Assembly: GCF_030656115.1 (NCBI RefSeq)
Contig: NZ_JAUSOO010000116.1
Span: 1-48,416 of the forward strand
Length of the DNA: 48,416 nucleotides
From: Hydrogenophaga sp.
GTDB taxonomy: Bacteria > Pseudomonadota > Gammaproteobacteria > Burkholderiales > Burkholderiaceae_C
Direction of reading: 5' to 3'
Part shown: one piece after another, positions 26,780-34,412 of the stretch
Layout of the letters: each line of letters starts with the position of its first letter
Position numbering within the stretch: position 1 is the stretch's first letter
Translations under genes and position numbers: made by a program
Notes under the pieces: generated by a model
What the model saw: the letters and a program-made list of their open reading frames with translations, nothing else
Database searches by the model: none
What the model was told of the DNA's origin: nothing

Positions 26780-27040
26780 ATGTCCATCAGCACCGAACAC
26801 CTGCGCGCGGCCGGCGAACTTGTGGGCGCTGCCGCCACCCTGCGCGACGCGGCCTCGATCTGGCGTTCCCAGCACCCCGAGATGAAGGTGGTGCTGGTCG
26901 ATGCGATGGACATGCGCGACGAAAAGCCCGCTCTCCTGCTGGGTGCCCGCAAGGTCTACCTCGCCACCTCCAACGGCCACTGCTGGAGCGTGACCGAGGC
27001 GCCCGAAGAAGCCGACGCGCTCATCCTCACCCAAGACTGA
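26780..27040 (+). CDS. Small nif-associated protein of unknown function
   Basis: An 86-aa acidic protein: MSISTEHLRAAGELVGAAAT, then WRSQHPEMKVVLVDAMDMRDEKPALLLGA and a VTEAPEEADALILTQD end. It looks like a single alpha/beta domain. Similar small proteins follow nifT in other diazotrophs, perhaps of the DUF6129 group; I could not check this. No metal ligands or membrane segment are seen. Lies between nifT and the DegT-type gene with gaps of 5 and 11 bases. Confidence 0.72.
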   Translation: MSISTEHLRAAGELVGAAATLRDAASIWRSQHPEMKVVLVDAMDMRDEKPALLLGARKVYLATSNGHCWSVTEAPEEADALILTQD

Positions 27041-27051
27041 TCGGGCACCCC

Positions 27052-28215
27052 ATGGAAATCGATGCCATCTCCCTCTACGAGCCCGAGTGCGGCGAGCGCG
27101 AGATCCAGCTCGTCACCGCCGTGCTGGAATCGGCCCGCTGGGGCGATGGCCCCATGCTGGAATCCTTCGAACGCGCCTTCGCCGGCTGGGCCGGGCGCCG
27201 CCATGCGGTCGCGGTGGGCAGCGGCACCCTGGGCACCTGGATCGCGCTGCGCGCCTATGGCATCGGCCCGGGCGACGAGGTGGTCTGCAGCAGCCACGCC
27301 TGGCACCAGGTGGCGCAGGCCATCACGCTCGCGGGCGCCACGCCGGTGTTCGCCGACATCAACTACTGGACCGGCTGCCTGAGCCCCGAGAAGGCCGCGC
27401 TCAAGATCACGCCCAAGACCCGCGCCATCCTGGCCGGCAACACCAACGGCCACCCGGCCGACTGGGACCCACTGCGCGCGCTCGCAAAAGCGCACGGCAT
27501 CCCCCTGATCGAAGACAGCACCGAAGCCCTGGGCTCGCGCTACAAGGGCCAGACCGTGGGCAGCTTCGGTGATGTGTCGGTGTTTGACTTTTCGCAGCCT
27601 TCTGCGCTGTGCACCGGCGAGGGCGGCATGCTGGTCACCGACGACGACGCGCTGGTGCACGAACTGCGCTACCTGCGCCAGCGCCGCGTGAGTGACCGGC
27701 ATTCGGTCTCGGTCGGTTCCCGCGTGCCGCTGCAGGCCGGCATGAGCGAGATGACCGCCGCGCTCGGCCTGGCCCAGCTCGCCAGCCTGGACGACCGGCT
27801 GATGGAGCGCAAGCAGGTGGAGCTCTGGTACCACGAGCAGATGCAGAGCTTCGAGGGCGTGAAGCCGCCCTACCTGGCCGAGAACGTGGACGAGGTGCAC
27901 TGGATGCTGTACGTGGTGCACCTGGGCAAACGCTTCACCGCCAGCGCCCGCGCGCAGATGGTGGACGACCTGGCTTCCAGCGGCATCGAGACCGCGGCCT
28001 ACAGCCACCCGCTGCACCAGCAGTTCTATTACATGAACGCGGCCGCGGCCATCGGCCAGCAGCGCGGCCTGCTGCGCGACACCGACCGCATCGGCGACCG
28101 CGCCCTGGCCCTGCCGCTGCACACCCAGATGGACGCGGTCCAGGTGCAGTACATCGTCACGACCCTAAAAGACACGGCCACCAACGTAGGCGCCGGCGCC
28201 GCCATTTACCTCTAA
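27052..28215 (+). CDS. DegT/DnrJ/EryC1-type aminotransferase-fold protein lacking the PLP lysine
   Basis: A 387-aa member of the DegT/DnrJ/EryC1/StrS fold family. Clear family blocks: VAVGSGTLGTWIALRAYGIG, PGDEVVCSSHAWHQVAQAI, AGNTNGHPADW, IPLIEDSTEALGSRYKGQ (keeps the acidic residue that contacts the pyridine nitrogen) and TGEGGMLVTDD. In ordinary members a lysine stands six residues before GEGG; here the segment is FDFSQPSALCTGEGG with Ser184 in its place. It may therefore not form the usual PLP aldimine and may be a binding or dehydratase-like protein. It sits in the middle of the nifB unit. Confidence 0.88.
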   Translation: MEIDAISLYEPECGEREIQLVTAVLESARWGDGPMLESFERAFAGWAGRRHAVAVGSGTLGTWIALRAYGIGPGDEVVCSSHAWHQVAQAITLAGATPVFADINYWTGCLSPEKAALKITPKTRAILAGNTNGHPADWDPLRALAKAHGIPLIEDSTEALGSRYKGQTVGSFGDVSVFDFSQPSALCTGEGGMLVTDDDALVHELRYLRQRRVSDRHSVSVGSRVPLQAGMSEMTAALGLAQLASLDDRLMERKQVELWYHEQMQSFEGVKPPYLAENVDEVHWMLYVVHLGKRFTASARAQMVDDLASSGIETAAYSHPLHQQFYYMNAAAAIGQQRGLLRDTDRIGDRALALPLHTQMDAVQVQYIVTTLKDTATNVGAGAAIYL

Positions 28216-28224
28216 GGAAACCCC

Positions 28225-29064
28225 ATGACCGACCTGATCCAAGACATCGCCCGCCGCCTCGACGCCGGCAGCGTCATCCCCTACCTGGGCCCGGACATGT
28301 TGTCGCTGTGCGAGGCGGGCAAGGTGCCGGCCACGCCGCTGGACCTGGCGACCTTCATGACGGCCAAGGTCAGCGTGCCGCACAAGGTGCGCCACCGCCT
28401 GACGCAGGCGGCCCAGTTCATCGAGAACTTCAAACACCGCAAATCGGTCGTGCACCTGATGAACGAGGCCTTTGCCAGCTCGCCCGAGCCATCGCCGCTG
28501 CAGCTCGCCCTGGCGGGCAGCAACGCCGGCCTCTGGGTCGACACCTGGTACGACGACACCATGCTGAACGCCCTGACCCGCGTGCGCGGCAGCAGCGGCT
28601 GGAACCAGGTGCAGGGCCTGTCGCAGTCCGAACATTTCGGACACTGGACCGGCGCCTACGACGCCCAGGGCCAGGCGCTCGACACCCTGCCGGTGGCGCC
28701 CACGCACTACAAGCCCTGGGGTGGCCACAGCCCGGCCGGCAACTACCTGGTGTCCGACAGCGACTACGTCGAGGTGCTGACCGAGATCGACATCCAGACC
28801 CCCATCCCCGAGGCGGTGCAGGCCTGGCGCAGCGGTCGCAGTTTCCTGTTCCTCGGCTGCCGCTTCGACGACCAGCTCACCCGCTGCTTCGCACGCCAGA
28901 TCATGAAACGCTCCAGCGACCTGCACTGGGCCGTGCTGCCCAACGAGCCGACCCGCATGGAAAAGCGTTTCCTCGAAGAGCAGGGCATCACGCGCATCAA
29001 CATGCCGCTGGCCGATTTTTCGACCGCGCTGATCGACGCCCTGCAGCCCGCACTGGCCGCCTGA
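28225..29064 (+). CDS. SIR2-like domain protein of the nif cluster
   Basis: A 279-aa protein with SIR2_2-type features. The N-terminal loop IARRLDAGSVIPYLGPDMLS resembles the NAD-binding GAGxS loop, but with GPDMLS in its place. The C-terminal block SGRSFLFLGCRFDDQLTRCF corresponds to the conserved FLFVGYSxxD region. It is nine bases after the DegT-type gene in the same transcript. SIR2-like domains bind or cleave NAD; in defence systems they act as NADases. Here it may sense NAD or modify a nif protein, but the altered loop leaves activity open. Confidence 0.75.
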   Translation: MTDLIQDIARRLDAGSVIPYLGPDMLSLCEAGKVPATPLDLATFMTAKVSVPHKVRHRLTQAAQFIENFKHRKSVVHLMNEAFASSPEPSPLQLALAGSNAGLWVDTWYDDTMLNALTRVRGSSGWNQVQGLSQSEHFGHWTGAYDAQGQALDTLPVAPTHYKPWGGHSPAGNYLVSDSDYVEVLTEIDIQTPIPEAVQAWRSGRSFLFLGCRFDDQLTRCFARQIMKRSSDLHWAVLPNEPTRMEKRFLEEQGITRINMPLADFSTALIDALQPALAA

Positions 29065-29106
29065 GAATTTTTCGACCGTTTCCCAACCAGCCATGAGGCC
29101 ACAACC

Positions 29107-29403
29107 ATGACCACGATCACCGTCCTTCCTTCCGGCAAATCCTACGAAGTTGCCGCCGGCACCACCATCCTCAAAGCGCTGCTCGGCGTGGGCGAGCCGA
29201 TCATGAGCAAATGCGGCGGCGATGCCAAGTGCGAGGCCTGCCACGTCTTCGTCACCAGCGGCCGCAAGAGCCTGTCGCGCATCCAGCCGAAGGAGAATGA
29301 AAAGCTCGACGGCATGGTCGGCATCGGATCGGCCTCGCGCCTGGCTTGCCAGGCGGTGCTGGGCGAAGACCCGATCACGGTCGAACTTTTGATGACGAGC
29401 TGA
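29107..29403 (+). CDS. [2Fe-2S] ferredoxin, nif-associated
   Basis: A 98-aa ferredoxin. It starts MTTITVLPSGKSYEVAAGTT; the cluster motif is SKCGGDAKCEACHVFV (C-x5-C-x2-C) and the fourth cysteine is in RLACQAVLG. It lies between the SIR2-like gene and the flavoprotein gene, 20 bases before the latter, so it may be the redox partner of that flavoprotein or a donor to nitrogenase. It differs from the ISC Fdx at 10451-10786 by lacking the ISC-type N-terminus. Confidence 0.92.
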   Translation: MTTITVLPSGKSYEVAAGTTILKALLGVGEPIMSKCGGDAKCEACHVFVTSGRKSLSRIQPKENEKLDGMVGIGSASRLACQAVLGEDPITVELLMTS

Positions 29404-29423
29404 AGCCACAGGGCCGCACCACC

Positions 29424-31034
29424 ATGGCCGATCTGCTTCATCTGCCCACCCCCAAGGTGGCCGACGTCGTGGTGGTCGGCGCGGGCCTGTGTGGCCTGGC
29501 GATCACCCGCAGTCTGGTCGCGCGCGGCCTGAGCGTGACCCTGCTCGAAGCGCGCGAGCGTTTCGGCGGCCGGGTGCTGACCCGCAGCGATGGACAGACC
29601 GGCCAGGCGCTCGACATGGGCGCCACCTGGTACTGGCCCGAGACCGAGCCGCGCATCAGCGCGCTGCTCGACGAACTGGGTCTGGCCACGCTGGCCCAGC
29701 ACGACCCGGGCGACGCGCTCTGGCTCACCGACCCCAACCGCGAACCGGAACGCCGGCAGGAAGCGGGCGGCGTGCACGCCGGTGCCCGGCGCATCCAGGG
29801 TGGCGCGGCCCGGCTCGTGGACGCGCTCGCCGCCGAACTGCCCGCGGGCTGCCTGCAGCTGGGCAAGCCCGTGCGCGTGTTGCGCGACCGCGGATCCCAC
29901 ATCGACATCCTGCTGGAGACCGGTGCACCGCTGCGCGCGCGACAGGTCGTGCTCGCCTTGCCGCCGCGCCTGGTGCACGATCGCATGCTGCTGGATCCGC
30001 CCCTGCCGGCGACGGTCTGGGACGCGATGGAAGCCACCGCCACCTGGATGGCGACGCACGCCAAGGCCCTGGTCGCTTTTGAGCACGCCTTCTGGCGCGA
30101 AGCCGGGCAGTCGGGCAACGCCTTCGTGCGCCATGCCCAGGCTGTGCTCGGCGAGGTGTTCGACGCCTGCGACGAAGCCCATGGCGCGGCGCTGGGCGGC
30201 TTCGTGGCGTTGAACCCGGCGCAGCGCGAGCACTTCCAGCGCGGCCTGCCGCTGCTGATCGACAGCCAGCTCGCCCAGCTCTACGGCCAGGCCGCACAAA
30301 GCGGCCGGCTGCAGTTGCAGGACTGGTCGCTGGAGCCCTGGACCTGCAGCGACACCGACCGCGCCACGCCCCCCGAGCCGCCGCTGGCCGCCCCACTGCT
30401 GCGCCAGCCGCTGTGGAGCGGCCGGGTGTTCCTGGGCGGCAGCGAAACGGCGGCCCATGGTGCCGGCCACATGGAAGGCGCGCTCGAAGCGGCCGACCGC
30501 ATCGCCCATGCGCTGCTGCGCCAGAAAGCGCCCACCGCCGCCCCTCAGGCACCGGTGGCCCAGGACCGCGAAGCCGCACTGCGGGCCTTTGCCGAAGGCG
30601 TGGCGGCGCGCGCCGCCGCCGCGCCCGACCAGTACCGCCGCCACCTCACACGCCTGCTCTCCAGCCAGCAACACGATCTGCTCACGCAGCGCGCGCTGCT
30701 CGCCACGGTGGACCGCGTCTACAGCGAGAGCCTGGCGCAACTCGACGCTCTGTTGCCAGCGCTCGACGCCGCCGACGCTGCGGTCGCGCAGGGGCAGCAC
30801 GCGCTCACGCCGCAGTTGTTGGCAACGTTTGCGGGCTGGAACAAGGGCTTGATGCAGGCCGCGCTGGCCTTCAACGCCAGCTCGTGTGCCTTGTCGAACT
30901 TCGCTCAAGACCAGGCGCCCGACGCCGAGACACAACGCGCCATCACGCTCGACCTGGCCGCCGCCTGGCGCGAGTTCGCCATCGAGCTCAACGCCCGGTT
31001 GCTGCAAGCCCAGCCTGTCGCAGCCAGCGCCTGA
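29424..31034 (+). CDS. FAD-dependent amine-oxidase-type oxidoreductase, nif-associated
   Basis: A 536-aa flavoprotein of the monoamine oxidase fold. N-terminal dinucleotide motif VVVGAGLCGLAITRSLVARG and the ERFGGRVLT motif, DMGATWYWPE, and C-terminal FAD block VFLGGSETAAHGAGHMEGAL near residue 340. The last 170 residues (from about 365) are a separate Ala-rich helical domain not found in ordinary amine oxidases. It directly follows the [2Fe-2S] ferredoxin gene. Substrate unknown; an electron-transfer role linked to nitrogenase is possible. Confidence 0.83.
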   Translation: MADLLHLPTPKVADVVVVGAGLCGLAITRSLVARGLSVTLLEARERFGGRVLTRSDGQTGQALDMGATWYWPETEPRISALLDELGLATLAQHDPGDALWLTDPNREPERRQEAGGVHAGARRIQGGAARLVDALAAELPAGCLQLGKPVRVLRDRGSHIDILLETGAPLRARQVVLALPPRLVHDRMLLDPPLPATVWDAMEATATWMATHAKALVAFEHAFWREAGQSGNAFVRHAQAVLGEVFDACDEAHGAALGGFVALNPAQREHFQRGLPLLIDSQLAQLYGQAAQSGRLQLQDWSLEPWTCSDTDRATPPEPPLAAPLLRQPLWSGRVFLGGSETAAHGAGHMEGALEAADRIAHALLRQKAPTAAPQAPVAQDREAALRAFAEGVAARAAAAPDQYRRHLTRLLSSQQHDLLTQRALLATVDRVYSESLAQLDALLPALDAADAAVAQGQHALTPQLLATFAGWNKGLMQAALAFNASSCALSNFAQDQAPDAETQRAITLDLAAAWREFAIELNARLLQAQPVAASA

Positions 31035-31041
31035 AACACCC

Positions 31042-31413
31042 ATGAGCCAACCCATGCTGCACAGCGCCTTGTTGGGCCTGATCCAGAACGCCTGCGAATC
31101 GGTGCTGATCCTGGTCGAGCAACTGCCGCGCGAAGAACTGATGCGTTCGCGCCTCACCCGTGGCGAGGTGCAGCGCCAGCTCGCCACCCTGGCCGCCAGC
31201 GTGGCGCAGATCGAGCCTGAGCAGCGCGCCACCATGCCCGAGCTCGACTGGTCGGGTTGGGCCTTGATGCAGGTGCAACTTGCTGGCCCACCCGGCGAGA
31301 CCTTGGACGAAGCCCTGTGGTTCGCCAGCCAGTCGCTGGTGCCCGCCACGCTGTTGTGGCTGCGGGTGTACCGACAGAGCCAGCCGGAGCTGTTTCGCAT
31401 GAGTCTGGCCTGA
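31042..31413 (+). CDS. Small helical protein of unknown function, end of the nifB unit
   Basis: A 123-aa protein: MSQPMLHSALLGLIQNACES, LTRGEVQRQLATLAASVAQI and LDEALWFASQSLVPATLLWLRVYR. It appears all-helical, with no cysteine-rich site and no clear signal peptide. I do not recognise a family. Seven bases follow the flavoprotein stop, so it is co-transcribed and is the last gene before palindromic element E3. Confidence 0.72.
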   Translation: MSQPMLHSALLGLIQNACESVLILVEQLPREELMRSRLTRGEVQRQLATLAASVAQIEPEQRATMPELDWSGWALMQVQLAGPPGETLDEALWFASQSLVPATLLWLRVYRQSQPELFRMSLA

Positions 31414-31467
31414 GGACCTGAAACGCATTGCGGTCTGAGGGGAAACTTGCGGGTGCAGCGTCTCGCG

Positions 31468-31704
31468 GCTGCGGCAGGCGCTGCCCGGTGGGGGCTCATC
31501 CGGGGTGGTCGGCGCGTTGCGCCGACTTCGCTGTGTCCGCCCGTCTGGGGCCGGCGCGGCCAAACTCGCTTCGTTCGCTGCGCTCTCTTCGCTCAGACAG
31601 TGGCCGCGAGTCAGAAACGAAGCGCGCACCTGCGCGCCCGGCCCCAGACGGGCGGACACAGCCACCCCGGAACATCGCCCCCACCGGGCAGCGCCTGCCG
31701 CAGC
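31468..31704 (+). mobile_element. Palindromic 237-bp element E3
   Basis: The terminal 28 bases (31468-31495 and 31677-31704, ends GCTGCGGCAGGCGC) are perfect inverted copies, and inner segments also pair (CCGCCCGTCTGGGGCCGG with CCGGCCCCAGACGGGCGG). It matches the reverse complement of E2 (10171-10408) at about 95 percent by eye. After it come 34 bases similar to the E2 flank and then CACACGCCTTGGC (to 31750), the end of an E1-type element. It lies between the nifB unit and the modE group. Confidence 0.78.
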
Positions 31705-31824
31705 AAGACGTGAATGGGCTCTCCATCGGTAGCGAGCACACGCCTTGGCATCGCGAGGTGCAACGAACGAGATCTGCGTTCAACCAAACAACACAAAAAC
31801 AGAGACGCGTTCCCTTCCGCAAGC

Positions 31825-31840
31825 TGGCCCACGTTTTGCA
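31825..31840 (+). promoter_or_regulatory. Possible sigma-54 promoter before the modE group
   Basis: TGGCCC-ACGTT-TTGCA keeps GG and GC ten bases apart and differs from TGGCAC-N5-TTGC at one base. Transcription would begin near 31852, about 90 bases before the next gene. No NifA site is found at the usual upstream distance. Confidence 0.45.
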
Positions 31841-31871
31841 AACCAGGTCAACAAGCCACGAAAGAGTGGAC

Positions 31872-31893
31872 GTTGTGTAGCAAAGCACACAAC
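31872..31893. promoter_or_regulatory. Inverted repeat GTTGTG-N10-CACAAC
   Basis: A perfect inverted repeat holding two overlapping TGT-N10-ACA registers. It would lie downstream of the possible -24/-12 promoter, unusual for a NifA site. It could be a binding site for another regulator or act from a downstream position. Confidence 0.4.
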
Positions 31894-31942
31894 GCTGTCG
31901 TCAGACCCGTGCGTTATGTCGTGATCGATACAGGAGCCCGTC

Positions 31943-32332
31943 ATGCCTCAACCGTTGTACAGCCCGCTACCCAACGCCTGCCCCGCGCGTGGTCAAGCGG
32001 TGGCGTGGATGGAGGAACTGCCGTCCGATCTGGTCGGGCTCGTGGTGGCGCCCGTGAGCTTTGCCGTCGAGCAGGAACACGAGATCGTGGCCGACCGCAG
32101 CCTCGGCCTCGACGCCGAAGGCCAGGCCTGCTTTTGCGCCTTCCGCTATGTGCAGACGGCGCTGCGTTCGGACGACGACGAGATCTTTTACGAGGCCCCG
32201 GTCTACGCCGAAACCGTGACCGCCTGGCGCCTGCCCGACAGCCGCTGGCTCACCAGCCACAAGGTGATCAACCGCTTCGGCGCTGGCGCGGTGATTCCCC
32301 GGCTCTCGCTCAGCAGAGGCATGCCGCGATGA
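31943..32332 (+). CDS. Conserved protein of unknown function ahead of modE
   Basis: A 129-aa protein: MPQPLYSPLPNACPARGQAV, then VGLVVAPVSFAVEQEHEIVADRS, ACFCAFRYVQTALRSDDDEI and TVTAWRLPDSRWLTSHKVIN. I do not recognise the family. GGAG is seven bases before the ATG. The stop overlaps the modE start by four bases, so it is translationally coupled to modE and probably belongs to molybdate or nif physiology. It has no signal peptide. Confidence 0.75.
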   Translation: MPQPLYSPLPNACPARGQAVAWMEELPSDLVGLVVAPVSFAVEQEHEIVADRSLGLDAEGQACFCAFRYVQTALRSDDDEIFYEAPVYAETVTAWRLPDSRWLTSHKVINRFGAGAVIPRLSLSRGMPR

Positions 32333-33153
32333 GCGTCACCAGCCAGCCCCTGATGGGCAAGCTGATGATCGACACCGCCATGGGCAGCTTCCTCGGCGAC
32401 AAGCGCATCCGCCTGCTCGAAGCCATTGCCCAGCACGGCTCCATCCTGCAGGCCGCCAAGGCCGTGCCCATGGCCTACAAGGCGGCGTGGGACGCGGTGG
32501 ATCACATGAACAACGTGGCGCCCGAACCGCTGGTGCTGCGCGCCACCGGCGGGCGCCACGGTGGCGGCAGCGAACTCACCGCGTTTGGCCGCCGCCTCAT
32601 CGCCTTCTACCGCGCGCTGGAGCAGGAATCGCAGGCCGCGCTCGCGCGCCTGAGCGGCCAGCTCGCGCAGCACGGCGCGCAAGACATCGCCGAGTTCCGG
32701 CACATCCTGAGGAAGCTGACCATGAAGACCAGCGCGCGCAACCAGTTCGCCGGCCCCATCGGCGCCATCCGCACCGGCGTGGTCGAGAGCGAGGTGATCC
32801 TGAAGCTGGGCCCGTCGCTGGAGCTGACGGCCATCGTCACCAACGAGTCGGTGCAGAACCTCGGCCTGGCAGAGGGCCGCGACGTGCTGGCCTTCGTCAA
32901 GGCCTCGTCCATCGTGTTGATGGTGGAAGAGGAGGGCGCGCGCGTCTCGGCGCGCAACCGCTTCCGCGGCCTGGTGCAACAGATCCACCACGGCCCCGTC
33001 AACACCGAGGTCACGCTGGACCTGCCGGGCGGCCACCACGTGCTCACCGCCGTGGTCACCGACCCGAGTGTGCAGCGCCTGGGCCTGGCGGTGGGCCAGC
33101 CGGTGACCGCGATCTTCAAGGCATCGAGCGTGTTCCTCGTGTCCACCGACTGA
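32329..33153 (+). CDS. modE: Molybdate-dependent regulator ModE
   Basis: ModE, 274 aa. N-terminal winged HTH with ISRL-like IRLLEAIAQHGSILQAAKAV and GRHGGGSELTAFG (about 25-90), then two Mop domains: TSARNQFAGPIGAI from about residue 136 and VSARNRFRGLVQQI from about 205, each with the IVTNESVQNLGL/VVTDPSVQRLGL end motif. It binds molybdate and represses modABC while activating Mo-enzyme genes. It is followed by the NifX-like gene and modABC. Confidence 0.95.
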   Translation: MSVTSQPLMGKLMIDTAMGSFLGDKRIRLLEAIAQHGSILQAAKAVPMAYKAAWDAVDHMNNVAPEPLVLRATGGRHGGGSELTAFGRRLIAFYRALEQESQAALARLSGQLAQHGAQDIAEFRHILRKLTMKTSARNQFAGPIGAIRTGVVESEVILKLGPSLELTAIVTNESVQNLGLAEGRDVLAFVKASSIVLMVEEEGARVSARNRFRGLVQQIHHGPVNTEVTLDLPGGHHVLTAVVTDPSVQRLGLAVGQPVTAIFKASSVFLVSTD

Positions 33154-33182
33154 AACCCGTTCGAAAAAACCAAGGACCTTTC

Positions 33183-33569
33183 ATGAAAGTCGCCATCGCC
33201 ACCCACAAGGCCTGGAGCCAGGTCAGCGGCCACGCGGGCCAGGCCCGCGAGTGGCTGCTGTTTCATTGCCAGAGCGGTCAGCCGCTGCCCGATCCGCAGT
33301 GCATCACGCTCACCAAAGAACAACTGCCTCACCACTTCAAGGACGACGGCCCGCACCCGCTGCACGGCGTGGCGCTGCTGATCGCGGGCAGCGCGGGCGA
33401 CGGCTTTCTGCGCCACATGGCGGGCTGGGGCGCGCAGGTGCTGCTGACCGGCGAGACCGATCCGCTGGTGGCGCTGAACAAGGTGCTGGCCGGCGAGGCC
33501 CTGCCCGACACGCGCTTCGACGTGACCACCGCGCTGTGCAAGGTGCGCGACCTGTTTTCCCGGTATTGA
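33183..33569 (+). CDS. NifX/NifB-C-terminal-type cofactor-binding protein
   Basis: A 128-aa protein of the NifX/NafY-type family (dinitrogenase iron-molybdenum cofactor binding): MKVAIATHKAWSQVSGHAGQ at the start, then HGVALLIAGSAGDGFLRHMA, GAQVLLTGETDPLVALNKVL. Such proteins hold NifB-co or FeMo-co during assembly. It is placed between modE and modA, which suggests molybdenum or cofactor trafficking. It lacks the conserved DUxxG of known NifX variants that I could check, so the precise role is open. Confidence 0.83.
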   Translation: MKVAIATHKAWSQVSGHAGQAREWLLFHCQSGQPLPDPQCITLTKEQLPHHFKDDGPHPLHGVALLIAGSAGDGFLRHMAGWGAQVLLTGETDPLVALNKVLAGEALPDTRFDVTTALCKVRDLFSRY

Positions 33570-33601
33570 GCCTTTCCACCCCCACCCCAAGGAGTGCATT
33601 C

Positions 33602-34360
33602 ATGTTCACACCATCCACCCTTCGTACCATGCTGGCAGGCCTTGCGCTGGCTTCTGCGGCGGCCATGGCCGACGAGGTGTCCGTGGCCGTTGCGGCCAAC
33701 TTCACGGCGCCTTTCAAGCAAATCGCGACGGATTTCGAAAAAGACACCGGCCACAAGCTTGTGGCCTCGTTCGGTTCCACCGGCAAGTTCTATGCGCAGA
33801 TCCGCAACGGCGCACCGTTCGAGCTGCTGCTGGCGGCCGACGACGCCACACCCGCCCGCCTGATCCAGGAAAACGCGGCCGTGGCCGCAAGCCAGTTCAG
33901 CTACGCCATTGGCAAACTCGTGCTCTGGTCGGCCAAACCCGGCGTGGTGGACCCGGCGGGTGAGGTGCTCAAGCGCGGCAGCTTCCAACACATCGCGCTG
34001 ACCAACCCCCAGCTCGCTCCGTACGGTGCCGCTGCGGTGCAAACGCTGCAGGCCCTGGGGGTGTACGACCGCCTGGCCCCCAGGTTCGTGACGGCCGAGA
34101 CCACGGTGCAGGCCTACCAGTTCATCAGCAGCGGCAACAGCCCACTGGGTTTTGTCGCGCTGTCCCAGGTGCTCAAAGACGGCCAGATCGAAGGCTCGGC
34201 CTGGGTGGTGCCGGCCGATCTGTACACCAGCATCCGGCAAAACGCCGTGATCCTGAACAAGGGGCGGGACAAGCCGGGCGCCGCGGCCTTCATGAACTAC
34301 CTGCAGGGGCCCAAGGCGCGGGCGGTGATCCGAGGCTTCGGGTACGGGATTGAGCAATGA
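33602..34360 (+). CDS. modA: Molybdate-binding periplasmic protein ModA
   Basis: ModA, 252 aa. A signal peptide of about 22 residues ends [18 protein letters not shown]. The type II binding-protein fold shows [34 protein letters not shown] and [16 protein letters not shown] [18 protein letters not shown], and later [21 protein letters not shown]. It captures molybdate or tungstate and hands it to ModB. AAGGAG precedes the ATG. Intact. Confidence 0.95.
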   Translation: MFTPSTLRTMLAGLALASAAAMADEVSVAVAANFTAPFKQIATDFEKDTGHKLVASFGSTGKFYAQIRNGAPFELLLAADDATPARLIQENAAVAASQFSYAIGKLVLWSAKPGVVDPAGEVLKRGSFQHIALTNPQLAPYGAAAVQTLQALGVYDRLAPRFVTAETTVQAYQFISSGNSPLGFVALSQVLKDGQIEGSAWVVPADLYTSIRQNAVILNKGRDKPGAAAFMNYLQGPKARAVIRGFGYGIEQ

Positions 34361-34412
34361 AGCGCGGTGCCCGCTGCGACGCACGAACCCCGTCTCACAG
34401 AGGTTGATCCCC

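Noticed and set aside
31735..31762. Second sigma-54-like element TTGGCAT...TGCAA before the modE group
   Set aside because: GG and GC are 11 bases apart, not 10.
31901..31935. ModE-type operator before the 129-aa gene
   Set aside because: Only a loose GTTAT...GATAC pattern is present, too weak to separate from chance.
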